A DNA stretch of 64,000 bases. Origin: Cercis canadensis. Its lineage: Eukaryota; Streptophyta; Magnoliopsida; Fabales; Fabaceae. The translations under genes were made by a program, and so were the position numbers. The stretch lies in the NCBI GenBank assembly GCA_003255065.1, contig QAOA01006081.1, forward strand, positions 312,201-376,200, read 5' to 3'. Shown piece after piece: positions 30,249-47,678 of the stretch (positions within the stretch are counted from its first letter, which is position 1; each line of letters starts with the position of its first letter). The notes under the pieces were generated by a model. That model worked only from the letters and a program-made list of their open reading frames with translations. It ran no database searches and had not been told where the DNA came from.

Positions 30249-30509
30249 AACACGCTTTATGTATAAAACATGTTTCAAAAGAACACGCTTTATACTTAGA
30301 GCGTGTTCCTTTGGAATACGCTTTATACATAAAACGTGTTTCATTTATGAACACGCTTTATATATAAAGCATTTTCCTTTGAAACATGTTTTATGTATAA
30401 GGCGTGTTCCATTCACGATTTCTCAGGCCATATTTAAGTCAAAGACAGATACACGTTATATATAAAGTGTGTTCAATTTGAACTCGCTTTAGAGACGTAA
30501 AACGTGTTC
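30249..30509. repeat. Cluster of about seven imperfect palindromes (AACACGCTTTAT...ATAAAGCGTGTT type)
   Basis: A roughly 26-28-bp unit built on AACACGCTTTAT and its inverse ATAAAGCGTGTT recurs about seven times in 260 bp, separated by short AT-rich spacers (for example the units beginning at 30249, 30281 and 30316). Each unit is itself nearly palindromic, so a transcript could fold into a row of hairpins. The origin is unknown. Confidence 0.75.
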
Positions 30510-31521
30510 TATACTGGTCAAAAAAATATTAAAAAATTCAAAATTGCCATTTTTTGGTAAATACTTTAAAAAAGACCCCTTTTATATAATTAGTTAATGT
30601 AAGTGTTATATTCTAGTCAAATTGTCCATGTCTTTTAAGTTAGGAATTATGAGTTAAGAAATTGAGGGTGTGAAAGGCACGTTTAGAGCACATGTCTTTT
30701 AAGTTGAAGAGATTTTTTTTTTATAAAATTATTATTTAATTTTGTTGTAAGGGTTAATTTTAGAATTTAAAGAGTTAAAGCATGTTATATACATTTAAAT
30801 GAATGATTTGAAATTAAAATTTAATTTTTAATGCCACATATCCTCGGTTTAATTTTTAATAAAACACTAATGAGGACTAAATTACTTATTTTTAAAAAAT
30901 AAAAATATTAAATAATTTATTTTTAAAATAAAAAAATTAAATTATTTATTTTATCAAAATAGAATAACTAAAATTGTAATTAAACTTAAATTTTACTAAG
31001 ACCAATGGGATGAGATCAGGGGTGATGTGTAGTTATGTGTTAGGGGACTTCAGCCTCCAAATTTAAAAAATTACAAATGGTCTATTAGATTTTTATTTTT
31101 ATATTTATAATATTTATGTTTAACCTTTAAAAAATTTAAATATTTAGATTTTAATCCTTCCAAAATTTTGGGTCTAGCTTCCCCCTGTATGAGATTCCGG
31201 GTAAGAATAAACTATTCATATTGTGTCCTATCAAAATAAAAAAAGGAAAAAGAAATTGATGAAGTTAATATTTGAGGACACGTGATAGGTAAAAGAAGCG
31301 AAGCGAGTGTAGAGTGAGACCCATCTGCATCTCTGTCTCTCACTCATTCTTATTGGTTTTATCGAAGCTTTTCCTCCTTGGCTCCTTGCCTCCCCCGCCC
31401 GTTAACAAGCCAGACGGACTCCCCGAAACTCGCAGCTGAATTTGTTTCCTCTGTTTCTGTCTTTCTATATAGAAATTGAATCACTCGCAGTCTATTCGGA
31501 AACTTTGGGCTTCTTTCATCG
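30510..31521. other. Intergenic DNA and BCCP promoter/5' leader
   Basis: AT-rich sequence to about 31250, then the CT-rich upstream region and 5' leader of BCCP (about 31300-31521). No other gene seen. Confidence 0.5.
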
Positions 31522-34500
31522 ATGGCTTCCTCTTTTGCTACAACAGCATCTTCGGCTTCCGCCTCACCTTCTGCTATTACCACCAAAGCCACCACCACCA
31601 ATTTGCCTCTTTCTTATAGCAGATACTCTTTATCTAATGTATCTTTCCGCCTCTCTTCCAAATCCAAGCTCCGATTTTCCACCAAGGTGCATAGTCCTTG
31701 CCTCTTCCTCATTAAATGCTCTAACATGTTTGTGTTCTGAGAAAATCTGGGAAACAGAAGAGTATCNACCTTCTGCTATTACCACCAAAGCCACCACCAT
31801 CAATTTGCCTCTTTCTTATAGCAGATACTCTTTATCTAATGTATCTTTCGGCCTCTCTTCCAAATCCAAGCTCCGATTTTCCACCAAGGTGCATAGTCCT
31901 TGCCTCTTCCTCATTAAATGCTCTAACATGTTTGTGTTCTGAGAAAATCTGGGAAACAGAAGAGTATCTTATACAAACTTAGGATATAAATAATAATTTC
32001 TTTATCTATCTAGCCTGGCTAATTAGATCCTATTGTAACTATTTGTCTTAACTTAGCCTTTTAATTTTCCTTTCTATATAAATTGTTATTTTGCATACGA
32101 TTTTGCTACCAACAAAAAAATTTCGAAATTCCAAAAAGAAAAGAGCTTCCGATATTGTTATTTTCAAATATCAAGAACGACATTCCCCTCCTCTAGTTCT
32201 AATCATACAGTGAAAAATGAGATGCAGGCAGGGGGGCATTCGGACTTTCCTAGACCTAATTCAACTTTATAACCATTTAGGTGCTGGACAAAAGATATGA
32301 AATATTCATTTCACAGAAACAGGAAGCGGCTTTGCTTAAAAATTGAACATCCTGAGAAGATAAAATCGTAAAAGTTATTTAAAAATAATGAGCGAATTGC
32401 TGATACATATTTCTGGTGAGAAAAAAAGATTGGAGTGGATTTGATATTGCTGCTAATGCTGGAGCATTTCTTAACCAATTATTTCGAAGAAAAATAATAT
32501 ACAGGTAAATATGTAATATTTATATTGTCCTATGAGATGCGTGTAATTAATGTTCAACCTTAAATGAAAATAGATTTGTGTAATATATCTTTATGGGATT
32601 TTTTTGTTCTGATAATAATATTGAACTACGAAAACCATTCCCCATTTAGTAATAAATATATGGATTTGTTTGGTTAAAAGATGAATATTGCTGTTGCATG
32701 GCGGTGAATTGTGATTTCAAGTCCTTTGCTGTTATTACATACAATTCTGTCATGTTCTTAGCTGATTACTTCAATTGCTTCAGTAGAATATTAGAAGTTT
32801 TATTTTGAACTTCCGATCTCAGGAATATCCGGAACAAGTAAATATGCCATCTCTCTCAAATTTAGCTAACTGTCAGATTGTACTCTCTCGAGATACTGTT
32901 CGGTGCAAATTGCTAAAATTTCATCTCAAAAGTGCAGCCAGTTTATGCAAATATACTGAAGAATAGGAAGAATCCTGTTTATTCCTCCTAGCGCCCTGCT
33001 TTAGCAGGAACATGATTATGTACTGGCGTTTCTTTTCATTTTACGACTTAAAAGCCAAAACATGGAATGGCATTGAAAGAGGCCTTTAGAGAATGTTGGA
33101 AGTTGAAACTCATTATAAATTCTCTATCTCCAAAAGTAATAAGGACCTTGGAGTCGTTTCTTCTTTGGTATTTTTTTCAAACCTATCAATCATTATTGAA
33201 ATGTGGCTGCTCAATTTTGTTGTATTGATTTGATTATGCTACTACTCCTTTGTCTATATGTGACAATCAACCAGTGAAACTAATGCCATCCTGTAGGGAT
33301 CACCACCCAGTCAAATGTTATTCCCAGTGGTCAAGGCCCAGTTGAATGAGGTAAGATTCTACTAATGGTCTTCGTTTGAGAGTCTGTTTTCAAATATATG
33401 CTCCTTCCTGGACATGCTTTTGGGGTCATCTTTTCCCTTCAAGGTTGCGGTTGATGGATCCTCAAATGCTGCGGCGGCTAGCAAACCCAAATCAGAGGTA
33501 GCAGCAGTGGGTGCAAAGGATGGCAAGCCATCAGGTGAACTATCTTCTGGAGGTTTGGCCACTGAAGAATCAATTGCTGAGTTTATTACTCAAGTTGCAA
33601 GTCTCGTCAAGTAAGCAAATTTCTTGATAATGGTAAAAGCCTTTCCTGAAGAAGGCTGGAGCAAACCTTAATTTTTATATTTTCTGCAGACTCGTTGATT
33701 CAAGAGACATTGTAGAGTTGCAGTTGAAGCAGCTTGATTGCGAAGTAACCATCAGGAAAAAGGAGGCCATACCTCAGCCTGCATCTCCTGCTGAATTTGC
33801 CATGATTCAGTCTCCCCCTTCACTGCCGCCAGCCACACCAGCTCCTCCTACTCCTACTCCTACTCCATCTACTTCTCCCCCTGCTGTTAAGTCAGCCAAA
33901 TCATCGCATCCACCTCTTAAGTGCCCCATGGCAGGGACATTCTATCGAAGTCCAGCACCTGGTGAACCTCCATTTGTGAAGGTTGGTCTTCTTACCTTCT
34001 ATCTGATTGAGACTTGTTACTCGATATCATTTTTCTTTTTGATCCTTTCTTTGGTTCCTCCCTTACATGACTTCTTTAGGTTGGAGACAAAGTAAAAAAG
34101 GGACAAGTCTTATGCATCATTGAAGCCATGAAATTGATGAACGAAATAGAGGTAGGTGCAAATTGTTATGTTCTTCTAATTCTAACTCTTGATTGAGAAA
34201 ATTCTCCTCCCCCCCCCCCCNCCCCCCCCCAAAAAAAAAGAGCATTTCTTTTGTGAGATAAAATATCATTTAGTATTTGCCACAAAAGTTGTGCTTCTTG
34301 CTGCAGAGTGTTCTGACTTTCTCTTTATATGAATTGACACAAAGGAAAGGCTGGTGAATTTTATTTATTTATTTTTTTTCTGTGGAAAAAATATGCTGAA
34401 GAATGGAGAATCAGAGGTGTTAAAATGTGGAGTATAATTGTGATTTGGGGTCAGATTGCTGATTAACTATGTAAACGCCAGTAATAAATTCAGAGACTTG

Positions 34501-34927
34501 TTAAGCCTGTTTCAAGTATGAATACAGGGGTCTAGGTAACTTGGTGTCTTATTAGTGAGTGCGAAAATTGCTTCTGCAGGAATATGGCTGTCTATTTGCA
34601 AAATTTTATTCTGTTGGTGTATGTTAAGAGTCATTGAATTTCTTGCTTTCTTTTTGGGTGCAACATAGCATTTCTTGCTTGTTCTTCATGATCCTGTGGT
34701 CTTTTCCTTTTATCTTCAACTATAATTGTGTACTATTCAGGCTGATCAATCGGGAACTGTAGTTGATATCCTTGCAGAAGATGGCAAACCTGTAAGCGTT
34801 GATATGGTGAGTATTTTATGGGTTATCCTGACTAATAATTATCCAGTAATTTTAAGTTTCATATTATTATGAGCCTAATTTTTTCTTTTTCTTGTCCTTC
34901 CAGCCCCTTTTTGTGATTGAACCCTAG
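31522..34927 (+). CDS. BCCP: Biotin carboxyl carrier protein of plastid acetyl-CoA carboxylase (BCCP)
   Basis: Carries the biotin between the carboxylase and carboxyltransferase parts of the heteromeric plastid acetyl-CoA carboxylase, the first step of fatty-acid synthesis. Seven exons: 31522-31686, 33297-33350, 33444-33610, 33690-33981, 34080-34151, 34741-34806, 34904-34927, giving 279 aa. A Ser/Thr-rich transit peptide occupies exon 1. A linker contains EESIAEFITQVASLVK and ELQLKQLDCEVTIRKKE, then a Pro/Thr-rich hinge. The biotinyl domain starts CPMAGTFYRSPAPGEPPFVK and carries the biotinylation motif IIEAMKLMNEIE, with Lys244 as the expected biotinylated residue. It ends PLFVIEP. Part of exon 1 and intron 1 is repeated at 31768-31968 through an N-linked assembly duplication and should not be used. 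Intron 1 is long (about 1.6 kb). Confidence 0.95.
31566..31968 (+). repeat. 201-bp direct duplication around an N in BCCP exon 1
   Basis: Copy 1, 31566-31766, and copy 2, 31768-31968, are the same length and differ at about two bases (a CCACC/CCATC change and a CCGCC/CGGCC change). The single N at 31767 is exactly between them. Copy 2 repeats the 3' part of exon 1 with its donor site. Same pattern as at 384 and 47185, so an assembly join rather than a biological repeat. Confidence 0.87.
34202..34230. other. Poly-C run with an embedded N
   Basis: A C homopolymer in a BCCP intron is broken by one N at 34221 and followed by a run of A. The true length is unresolved. It does not touch an exon. 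Confidence 0.8.
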
Positions 34928-36418
34928 AGTTTTGGGAGTGTGCAAGTATATGTATTAAAGGAGATATGAAGGGATCTGTGTCTTGGTAGTTGGTAACATT
35001 GTGAGGCGCAACATCTTGCCTGTAGGAAGGATAGGAAGTTTTTGTTCTGGATTAGTATAGTATACTTGAGAAGGATTGCTTATTTCTAATGAATTTATTA
35101 TTACTTTTTTTTTTTTATCAATTGTTTCCTTTTTAATACATTATGTTGATATTCCCCTTTTACATGATTGGACTATGTTCTAATTCTAATTATAAACCAG
35201 TGGTTCAAGTTCGTTATTCGAGTAAATGCCAGATTGCTTATATTTAAGGCTGTAGTTGAATTGAGCACCAGATTGCTCAGCTCGTTTATGTATCAAACCT
35301 AAACGTGTGTTGAGATTTGGCTTGTTTAAAAAGTGTGAGCTCAAGCTCAACTCGTTTGCTTTACTAATTAGGCGAGCCGGCGTGAATGAGCTTTAAACAC
35401 GCTTGACATCGTTTCTACAACATGCTTAAATATTCATAATAGATATTACATTATCCATTCGCAACTTACTTGAAGTTATCAATCTAATAGTGATAATTTT
35501 TTGTGGCCATTGACCAACATTTGGGTGGGTTAACTAACACGGTGGTAGGGGAAAAAAGGGAAAAAGCTTAACTTAGATTAAATGAACTAGGTCCAAGTCC
35601 AACTACTTAATTTTGTTTTATACAACTGATAATGTTAGTTAACATGTTGTAAAAAAAGATAATGTTAGTTAACACGTATAATAAGCATTAAGCATTTCTC
35701 AATGAGAAGGCACTCGTTCTCCTTTTCATTAGTGTCTTAGAACAATTGTTTATTTATTTAATTAATTAAATTTTTTCTTTTAATACGTGCCAATGTTGGT
35801 TTATTAATGAGTAATCTAAGCTCAATATATGATTGTTAACCTCTAATCCCATAACCCAGCCAAAAAAAAACAAAAGATGTATTAATACTTGAAAAAGCTC
35901 CATTTCAGTGAGATTGAGGATAATTTAATTAGATAAAACCGTACGAGTTTGAATTAGTGAGAGGAGCTTCTGATTTTCCTATATTTTATGCAATTTTAAC
36001 CTAATCTAGGATAGGGATAACATCACATTGACATGGGAAAGAGATGGAGATGCACAGGTGTCGCGTGCAGAAGACGATTGTCAAACAGCGCGTGAATGAG
36101 GAGCTGCAAACGTTGTATGTTTAAACAGAAATGAGAAAAGTGGAAGGAAAAGCGTCGAAAAAAGCATTCCATTACAATTCAGTTTGCATAGGTATTCGCT
36201 ACTTGGATTGGCGACAAAAGAGTCTTGCCTTGCCACTCGCCACGCTACCTATCTTGTGAGTCCTCCGCTCGCTCGCTCGCTCTGATCCAATCGAAATCCA
36301 ATTTTCAATCAAATCACTTTCTTTATTCTTGTCAATCACTTACTGCTCTTGTTGAATCTTGATTCTTTCGGTTGTTTATTGAGGGGAAGAGAGAAAGAAA
36401 ATCCTACGTTCTCTTAAC
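34928..36418. other. Intergenic DNA between BCCP and DUF538 gene
   Basis: BCCP 3' UTR, then AT-rich DNA. 35200-35420 has GCTCAAGCTCAACTCG-like sequence of the kind common in worn plant repeats, but no boundaries were found. 36170-36418 looks like the promoter and leader of the DUF538 gene, with CT-rich GCTCGCTCGCTCGCTC at about 36268. Confidence 0.5.
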
Positions 36419-38192
36419 ATGGCTTCTCCTTCGAATTCCTGGATTTTCCCTTACTTCGTCGTTCTCACCGTCTCTCTTGTCTTGCTTCACTCAGCCTCCG
36501 CCTCCGCCGCCGCTTCAACAATATACGACCATCTTCGCCTCCAAGGTCTCCCCGTAGGCCTTCTCCCCAAGGGAATTACCCAGTTTTCCATTAACACCAC
36601 GAGCGGTGAATTCCAGGTTTCTCTCGACGAGCCCTGCAACGCCAAATTCGAGAACGAGGTCCACTACGATTTCAACATCTCTGGCACCCTCACTTACGGT
36701 CAGATCGGGGAATTATCTGGTGTCTCTGCTCAGGAGCTCTTCCTATGGTTTCCCGTTAAGGGTATACGTGTTGACGTCCCCAGCTCCGGCCTCATTCACT
36801 TCGATGTTGGCGTTGTAGATAAGCAATTCTCTTTGTCTCTCTTTGAGTCTCCTCCAGATTGTACCGTCGCTGACCCCATCCATTCAGATTTACATGTTCC
36901 TCTTTCTTCTCATCACGCTGATTCTTCACGCTCGCCTTTCCAGGTTTATATTTAATTTTTTTTCTTTCCCTATTCCTTTTGTTAATTTTTGTTTTCGATT
37001 TCTCTTGTTTTGCTCTTACGTATGGAACATGAGATAACGGGGTCCATGGTTTTCGTTTTTCCAGTTATGAATCATTGATTCCTACATTCACAAATATGCT
37101 TGTGGAATAGTTGTCTTTTTGTACTATCATAACCTTCTTTATATGATTTGAATTAACTTTATAGGATATAATTCGGCACAAGGTTGCTTGGACTTAATAT
37201 TTGATGTGATGAGGGATAACAAATTCTTCAATGAAAATATTTGGTCCTATCTGATGTTATTTTGAAATTTTATCCATGCCGCTGTTAACTTTCAGGACTT
37301 AAGGGGATCAAAGACATAAATAATACAAAAATCAATCTTAATTCCATAAATACTATACTTTTCAAACTATTTCCACCAATACTGTCATTTTCCTTTTTTT
37401 TTAATAATATCTTAAGTTGAAAAGAGGAAGAGAGAGAATGTGGACGCAATTAGGCAAATTGCGTCACCCTTATAGTGATGCCATTTGGCAAATGACGCTC
37501 AATTTGCACAATTGCGTCACCCACATTCTCTCTCTTCCTCTTTTCAGCAATTGTGCTGCATTTGTGCATATTGCGGCACCTTATTGGTGACACAATATGC
37601 ACAATTGCATCACGAAATCAATGGTATTGGAGCATGGTATTTGTAGAATTAAGATTGTGTTTTACATTATTTAAGTCTTTGATCCGACTTAAGGACTGAT
37701 TTTAATATCATACGTAGATTTATGGAATCAAGAACCAGAATTCATACACACACACAAAACCAAATAAGAGGAGAATGAATATTTGAGGATAATGCCTGTT
37801 CATGTAAATGAAGTATTGAACCTTTTCCTTACTTCTTTCTTCTTTTCTTTGATGTTGTCATTACTATACTTTCAATTGTGGGATGTTATTGGTGGGCTCA
37901 TTCATGCACACCTTTTGATGTTAAACATCGAATTTGAGAACATAAACATTGTATGTTATCGTTATGGATTCTGCATGGGGCTGGTGATTGTTATGTGGTT
38001 CAGTTAGTACTGTAATTTTCATTGATGATATGTAGATTGTCAAATCTTTTGGTTTATTACGGAATATGATGAATTTATGAACCACGGTTCTGGATTGACT
38101 TCATGATGTAATTTTCTATTCAATTTCAGGTTCATTCTGATAAGCTAGAACGTGAAACTGGTGATAGTGATGAGCTCAAAGCTGCTTCATAG
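36419..38192 (+). CDS. DUF538 family secreted protein
   Basis: Plant-specific DUF538 protein; the biochemical role is not established, and some members are linked to stress and senescence. Two exons: 36419-36943 and 38130-38192, giving 195 aa. Residues 1-33 form a signal peptide (hydrophobic WIFPYFVVLTVSLVLLHSAS). The DUF538 core has IYDHLRLQGLPVGLLPKGI, then FENEVHYDFNISGTLTYGQI, with KGIRVDVPSSGLIHFDVG near its end. A short Ser/His-rich stretch precedes the splice junction, and exon 2 encodes a charged 20-residue tail (VHSDKLERETGDSDELKAAS). Without splicing the frame would end after six further bases (VYI), so the tail depends on intron removal. The 1.19-kb intron contains a TIR element (37299-37692). 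Confidence 0.92.
37299..37692. mobile_element. Candidate TIR/foldback element in the DUF538 intron
   Basis: The outer ends are inverted copies: left TTAAGGGGATCAAAGAC with AATAATAC, right matching with a few mismatches; the arms extend about 70 bp (ATCAATCTTAATTC / CAATCTTAATTC). GGAC flanks both sides at 37295-37298 and 37693-37696. Inside is a second, perfect 24-bp inverted repeat (37420-37443 against 37521-37544) and several GCAAATTGCGTCACC-like repeats. No coding capacity. Superfamily not assigned. Confidence 0.65.
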
Positions 38193-39797
38193 AATATGGG
38201 AACCAGAAATGATGTTCAATCAACCCGTGGATTTTGCTATTTTACCTTGAAGAAATATTGGGGAGTTTGATTTGGCGGGTCCTATCCTTTCAGTATGTGT
38301 GCTTGCTTTATCTGTACAGTCTTTTCCTCCTGATTCATCTGTCTTGGGGGACAAAGTATGACAATTTTGGTAGAGGAGAGAAAAAGATGGCGACGAACAT
38401 TGGCCTTGCATATGATAGAGGCAAACGCTGAGACAGTGGAATCAGAGGACAGGTTGGTTTTGCTAATAATAATACTAAAATTTTGTGCCTCTTGCTCCTA
38501 TTATTATTGCATAGAGATGTTTGAGCATTGTGTTGAGTTTTTGTAAATGAAGAAAATTACATAGATTTCCCTGTTCTCTGCCTTCTTTTCTTTTAAATAA
38601 CAAGGAAGATAAAGTTGGCATATTATGTTGGTCTTTCTTGTATTATTACTAATCCAGCATACGTACTGATGTTGAGTTTACATGGAGTATACTGTTTATG
38701 GTTTCCAAAAGTCATCTTTCAGTACTTTTTGTTGCACTGCTTAAAAGTTTTGGACCTGTTGAATCACTGGTTGTACCACAAAGGTTTCATGCTCCTTCTG
38801 TTGCTGATGTCTAATGCTAGGATTCAGCATGATTGGTTGTGCACACATTATGCAAGTCTATAGTGAAACTTTGGTACGCAAGTAAAATTCCTTCAGAGTT
38901 TCGAAGTACCTCGAGTTTCACAGTATATGGCAGTAAATTCTCTTCTTTTCACTAGTCTATCATTTCTTTGAACTTATTTTTGGGAGAATGACTCAACCAC
39001 TTGTGAATCCAATTAACCATATTTGAGTATATCAACAAAAAATAAGATGAATAATGTATTAATCAACCAGGCTTTTCCTTTAAATACTAACATTTTTGCA
39101 TATCAGCAAAAAATAAGATGAATAATGTATTAATCAACCATGCCTTTCCTTTAAATACTAACGTTTTTGCAAAACACTTTATCATTACTTGTGCTATTGT
39201 GATATTTCTTAAGTGAAAAGATTGGATTCACACGATTTTCCGAAATAATAGATTGTTCAAATCATATGTTTGCGTCGATAGCAATGTGTTTCTGCCCAAT
39301 CTTTCCTGCATCCACATTTTTAAATCAACAGATTTCGAAAAACAGGTCATTTATTTAATCCACGCTGCGTAACGACTCCAATGAGTCAGTAATTACGACC
39401 ACCCTATTCCATAATGAATAATTCTCAATAAGCCTTTATCATTTCCCGGGCAAATCTTAATTCTAAGGACATTTTCACCTATTAGAAACTTGATGTGCTT
39501 TCATGAACTAGTCGAATAATATAGGCAACACAGCAAAACAAACACATCAACAAGCACTGATTGTATTGAAGAAACCTCAGGAAATGATGTTTCATATGAC
39601 CGAGTGAGTAGGCGGGTTGCTCGTGAAAACAGTGAGCCTATGTCCATTAATTTACAATGCTCAAGTGGCACCACCTTGTTAAATGTCCAATGTAAAGAAT
39701 TTAATTACTCATCAAACTGAATCCCTCAAAGCAACGGTGTACTTTCGAGGGCTTTGAGTTAGGATCAAAGACAGGTGTGGATATCAGGGTAACTTAT
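38193..39797. other. Intergenic gap between DUF538 gene and GFAT
   Basis: DUF538 3' UTR and the 3' side of the convergent GFAT gene. Apart from the 71-bp tandem repeat at 39030-39171, no structure or gene recognised. Confidence 0.55.
39030..39171 (+). repeat. 71-bp unit repeated twice in tandem
   Basis: 39030-39100 and 39101-39171 are direct copies with only a few changes (for example ATCAACAAA / ATCAGCAAA and CTAACAT / CTAACGT). No N separates them, so this one looks like a real local duplication. Confidence 0.85.
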
Positions 39798-46095
<6,298 letters not shown>

Positions 46096-47678
46096 TTCTC
46101 TTTCTCTCTTTCGTTTCCTTCCTCTCTTCTCTCCCTCTAACTCTGACAATGGGTTTAGAAACCTTCTTTCTCTGCTCTCAATTCTAATCTCTAAGCCCGA
46201 GAAGGAGAGGAAGATATGAATATGAAACATGAATCATGATCACGAATGAAGAGAGAGAGAGAGAGAAGTGAGACGTAGGGATTGGACTGGCGCACATATT
46301 TTGACTTTTGCAAATTCTGTTTATTTCCCAATTGGAATTATTAATTAAAAAACTTTCTGCTTCTACTTCGCCCTCTGGGAAAAATCAAACAAAACAAGCA
46401 AACGCCAAAACTCAATGCAAGAAAGTTCAAGTTCAATCAAGGGTATTTTTGTCATTCGAGTGTGCGTCAAGGGTGATGTTGTGGAATGCCATGATTGGAT
46501 GGAGTCAAAACTTTAACAGTCTACAGTTAAGTTGGGTTGGCGGCAGCAGGCAGTGTGACACGCCAGGGCTGAAGGAATTGGAATGAACGTGCCGAGAAGG
46601 CGAGCGTGAACCATGGTTTTTTCCAAGAATTAAATTTTATTTTTTGGGGCCATAACAAACAATTGAAATTGAAATCGGAATTGGAATGAGTCACACGCCC
46701 GCTCCGCTCCCTCTCCTCTCCTCTCCTCGCAGTTTCCTAATATATAGGGCTAAGCTAATTTAATATCCACCAAGGCATATCAATACCATTAAATTAAGCA
46801 AATATTTTCTATTCTCATTCATTTCAATAAACAAACAATAAAACTACATATTAATTAATTGAGTTGTAAATCAATTGATTATAAAACTCTCTTTATAAAA
46901 AAATAGAAAATTGTGTTTAAAACTTTTTAATGACAAAATAAAAGTCTCAAAATATTTTTTCATACAAAATTATAACTATAAGTGCTTTGACAATAAACTA
47001 AAATAAAAAAAAATACACATTACTTGTTGATAATTTAATTCTAAACCCATATTATTTCTCATTCTCAATCAACTTTCCCACATTGTTGGCCTCTCATCAT
47101 TCTCTCAATCTTCACTTTCCAGTATATCAAAAACAAATTGTAATTTATATAAAAAAATATATATAATTGTAATTGACACCTTTTNCTCTCAATCTTCACT
47201 TTCCAGTATATCAAAAACAAATTGTAATTTATATAAAAAAATATATATAATTGTAATTGACACCTTTTTTGGCCTCATTCACGAAACAAATGAGGACAAC
47301 AAAAATTAAAAACAACCTTAAACATAATATACATCACCCATTATTTCCTACTTTCTTTTTTCATGTGATTCTTCAAGATTCTAGTTGATGCATTTTTTAT
47401 TTTTAGCTCAAAAAAAGTTGAATCTCATGAAATATGTAATATTCGAACTTGCAAGTTTCAACAGCTAAAATAGGAGGATATGATATAATTTATTTTCAAC
47501 CCGAATTTGATAACAGAAATCAGAATGAATGAGCGTTGTAATCACTTCCCGTGACTATCTGGATGAGACTCGTGCATCTTCCATTCAACCTGAATTGCAT
47601 AAAATACTTACAAAGGATATGAAGTAGAATATTTTTACAGAGAATATATATATATATCTATATATATATACATATATT
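46096..47678. other. GFAT promoter side and intergenic DNA up to thioredoxin f
   Basis: GA/CT-rich leader (46096-46266), a CTCTCCTCTCCTCTCCTC run near 46718, then AT-rich DNA containing the N-linked duplication 47102-47268 and a (TA)n tract near 47645-47672. No gene recognised. Confidence 0.55.
47102..47268 (+). repeat. 83-bp exact duplication around an N
   Basis: 47102-47184 and 47186-47268 are identical 83-bp direct copies with the single N at 47185 between them. Same signature as the CRT3 and BCCP joins; most likely an unmerged contig overlap. Confidence 0.88.
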
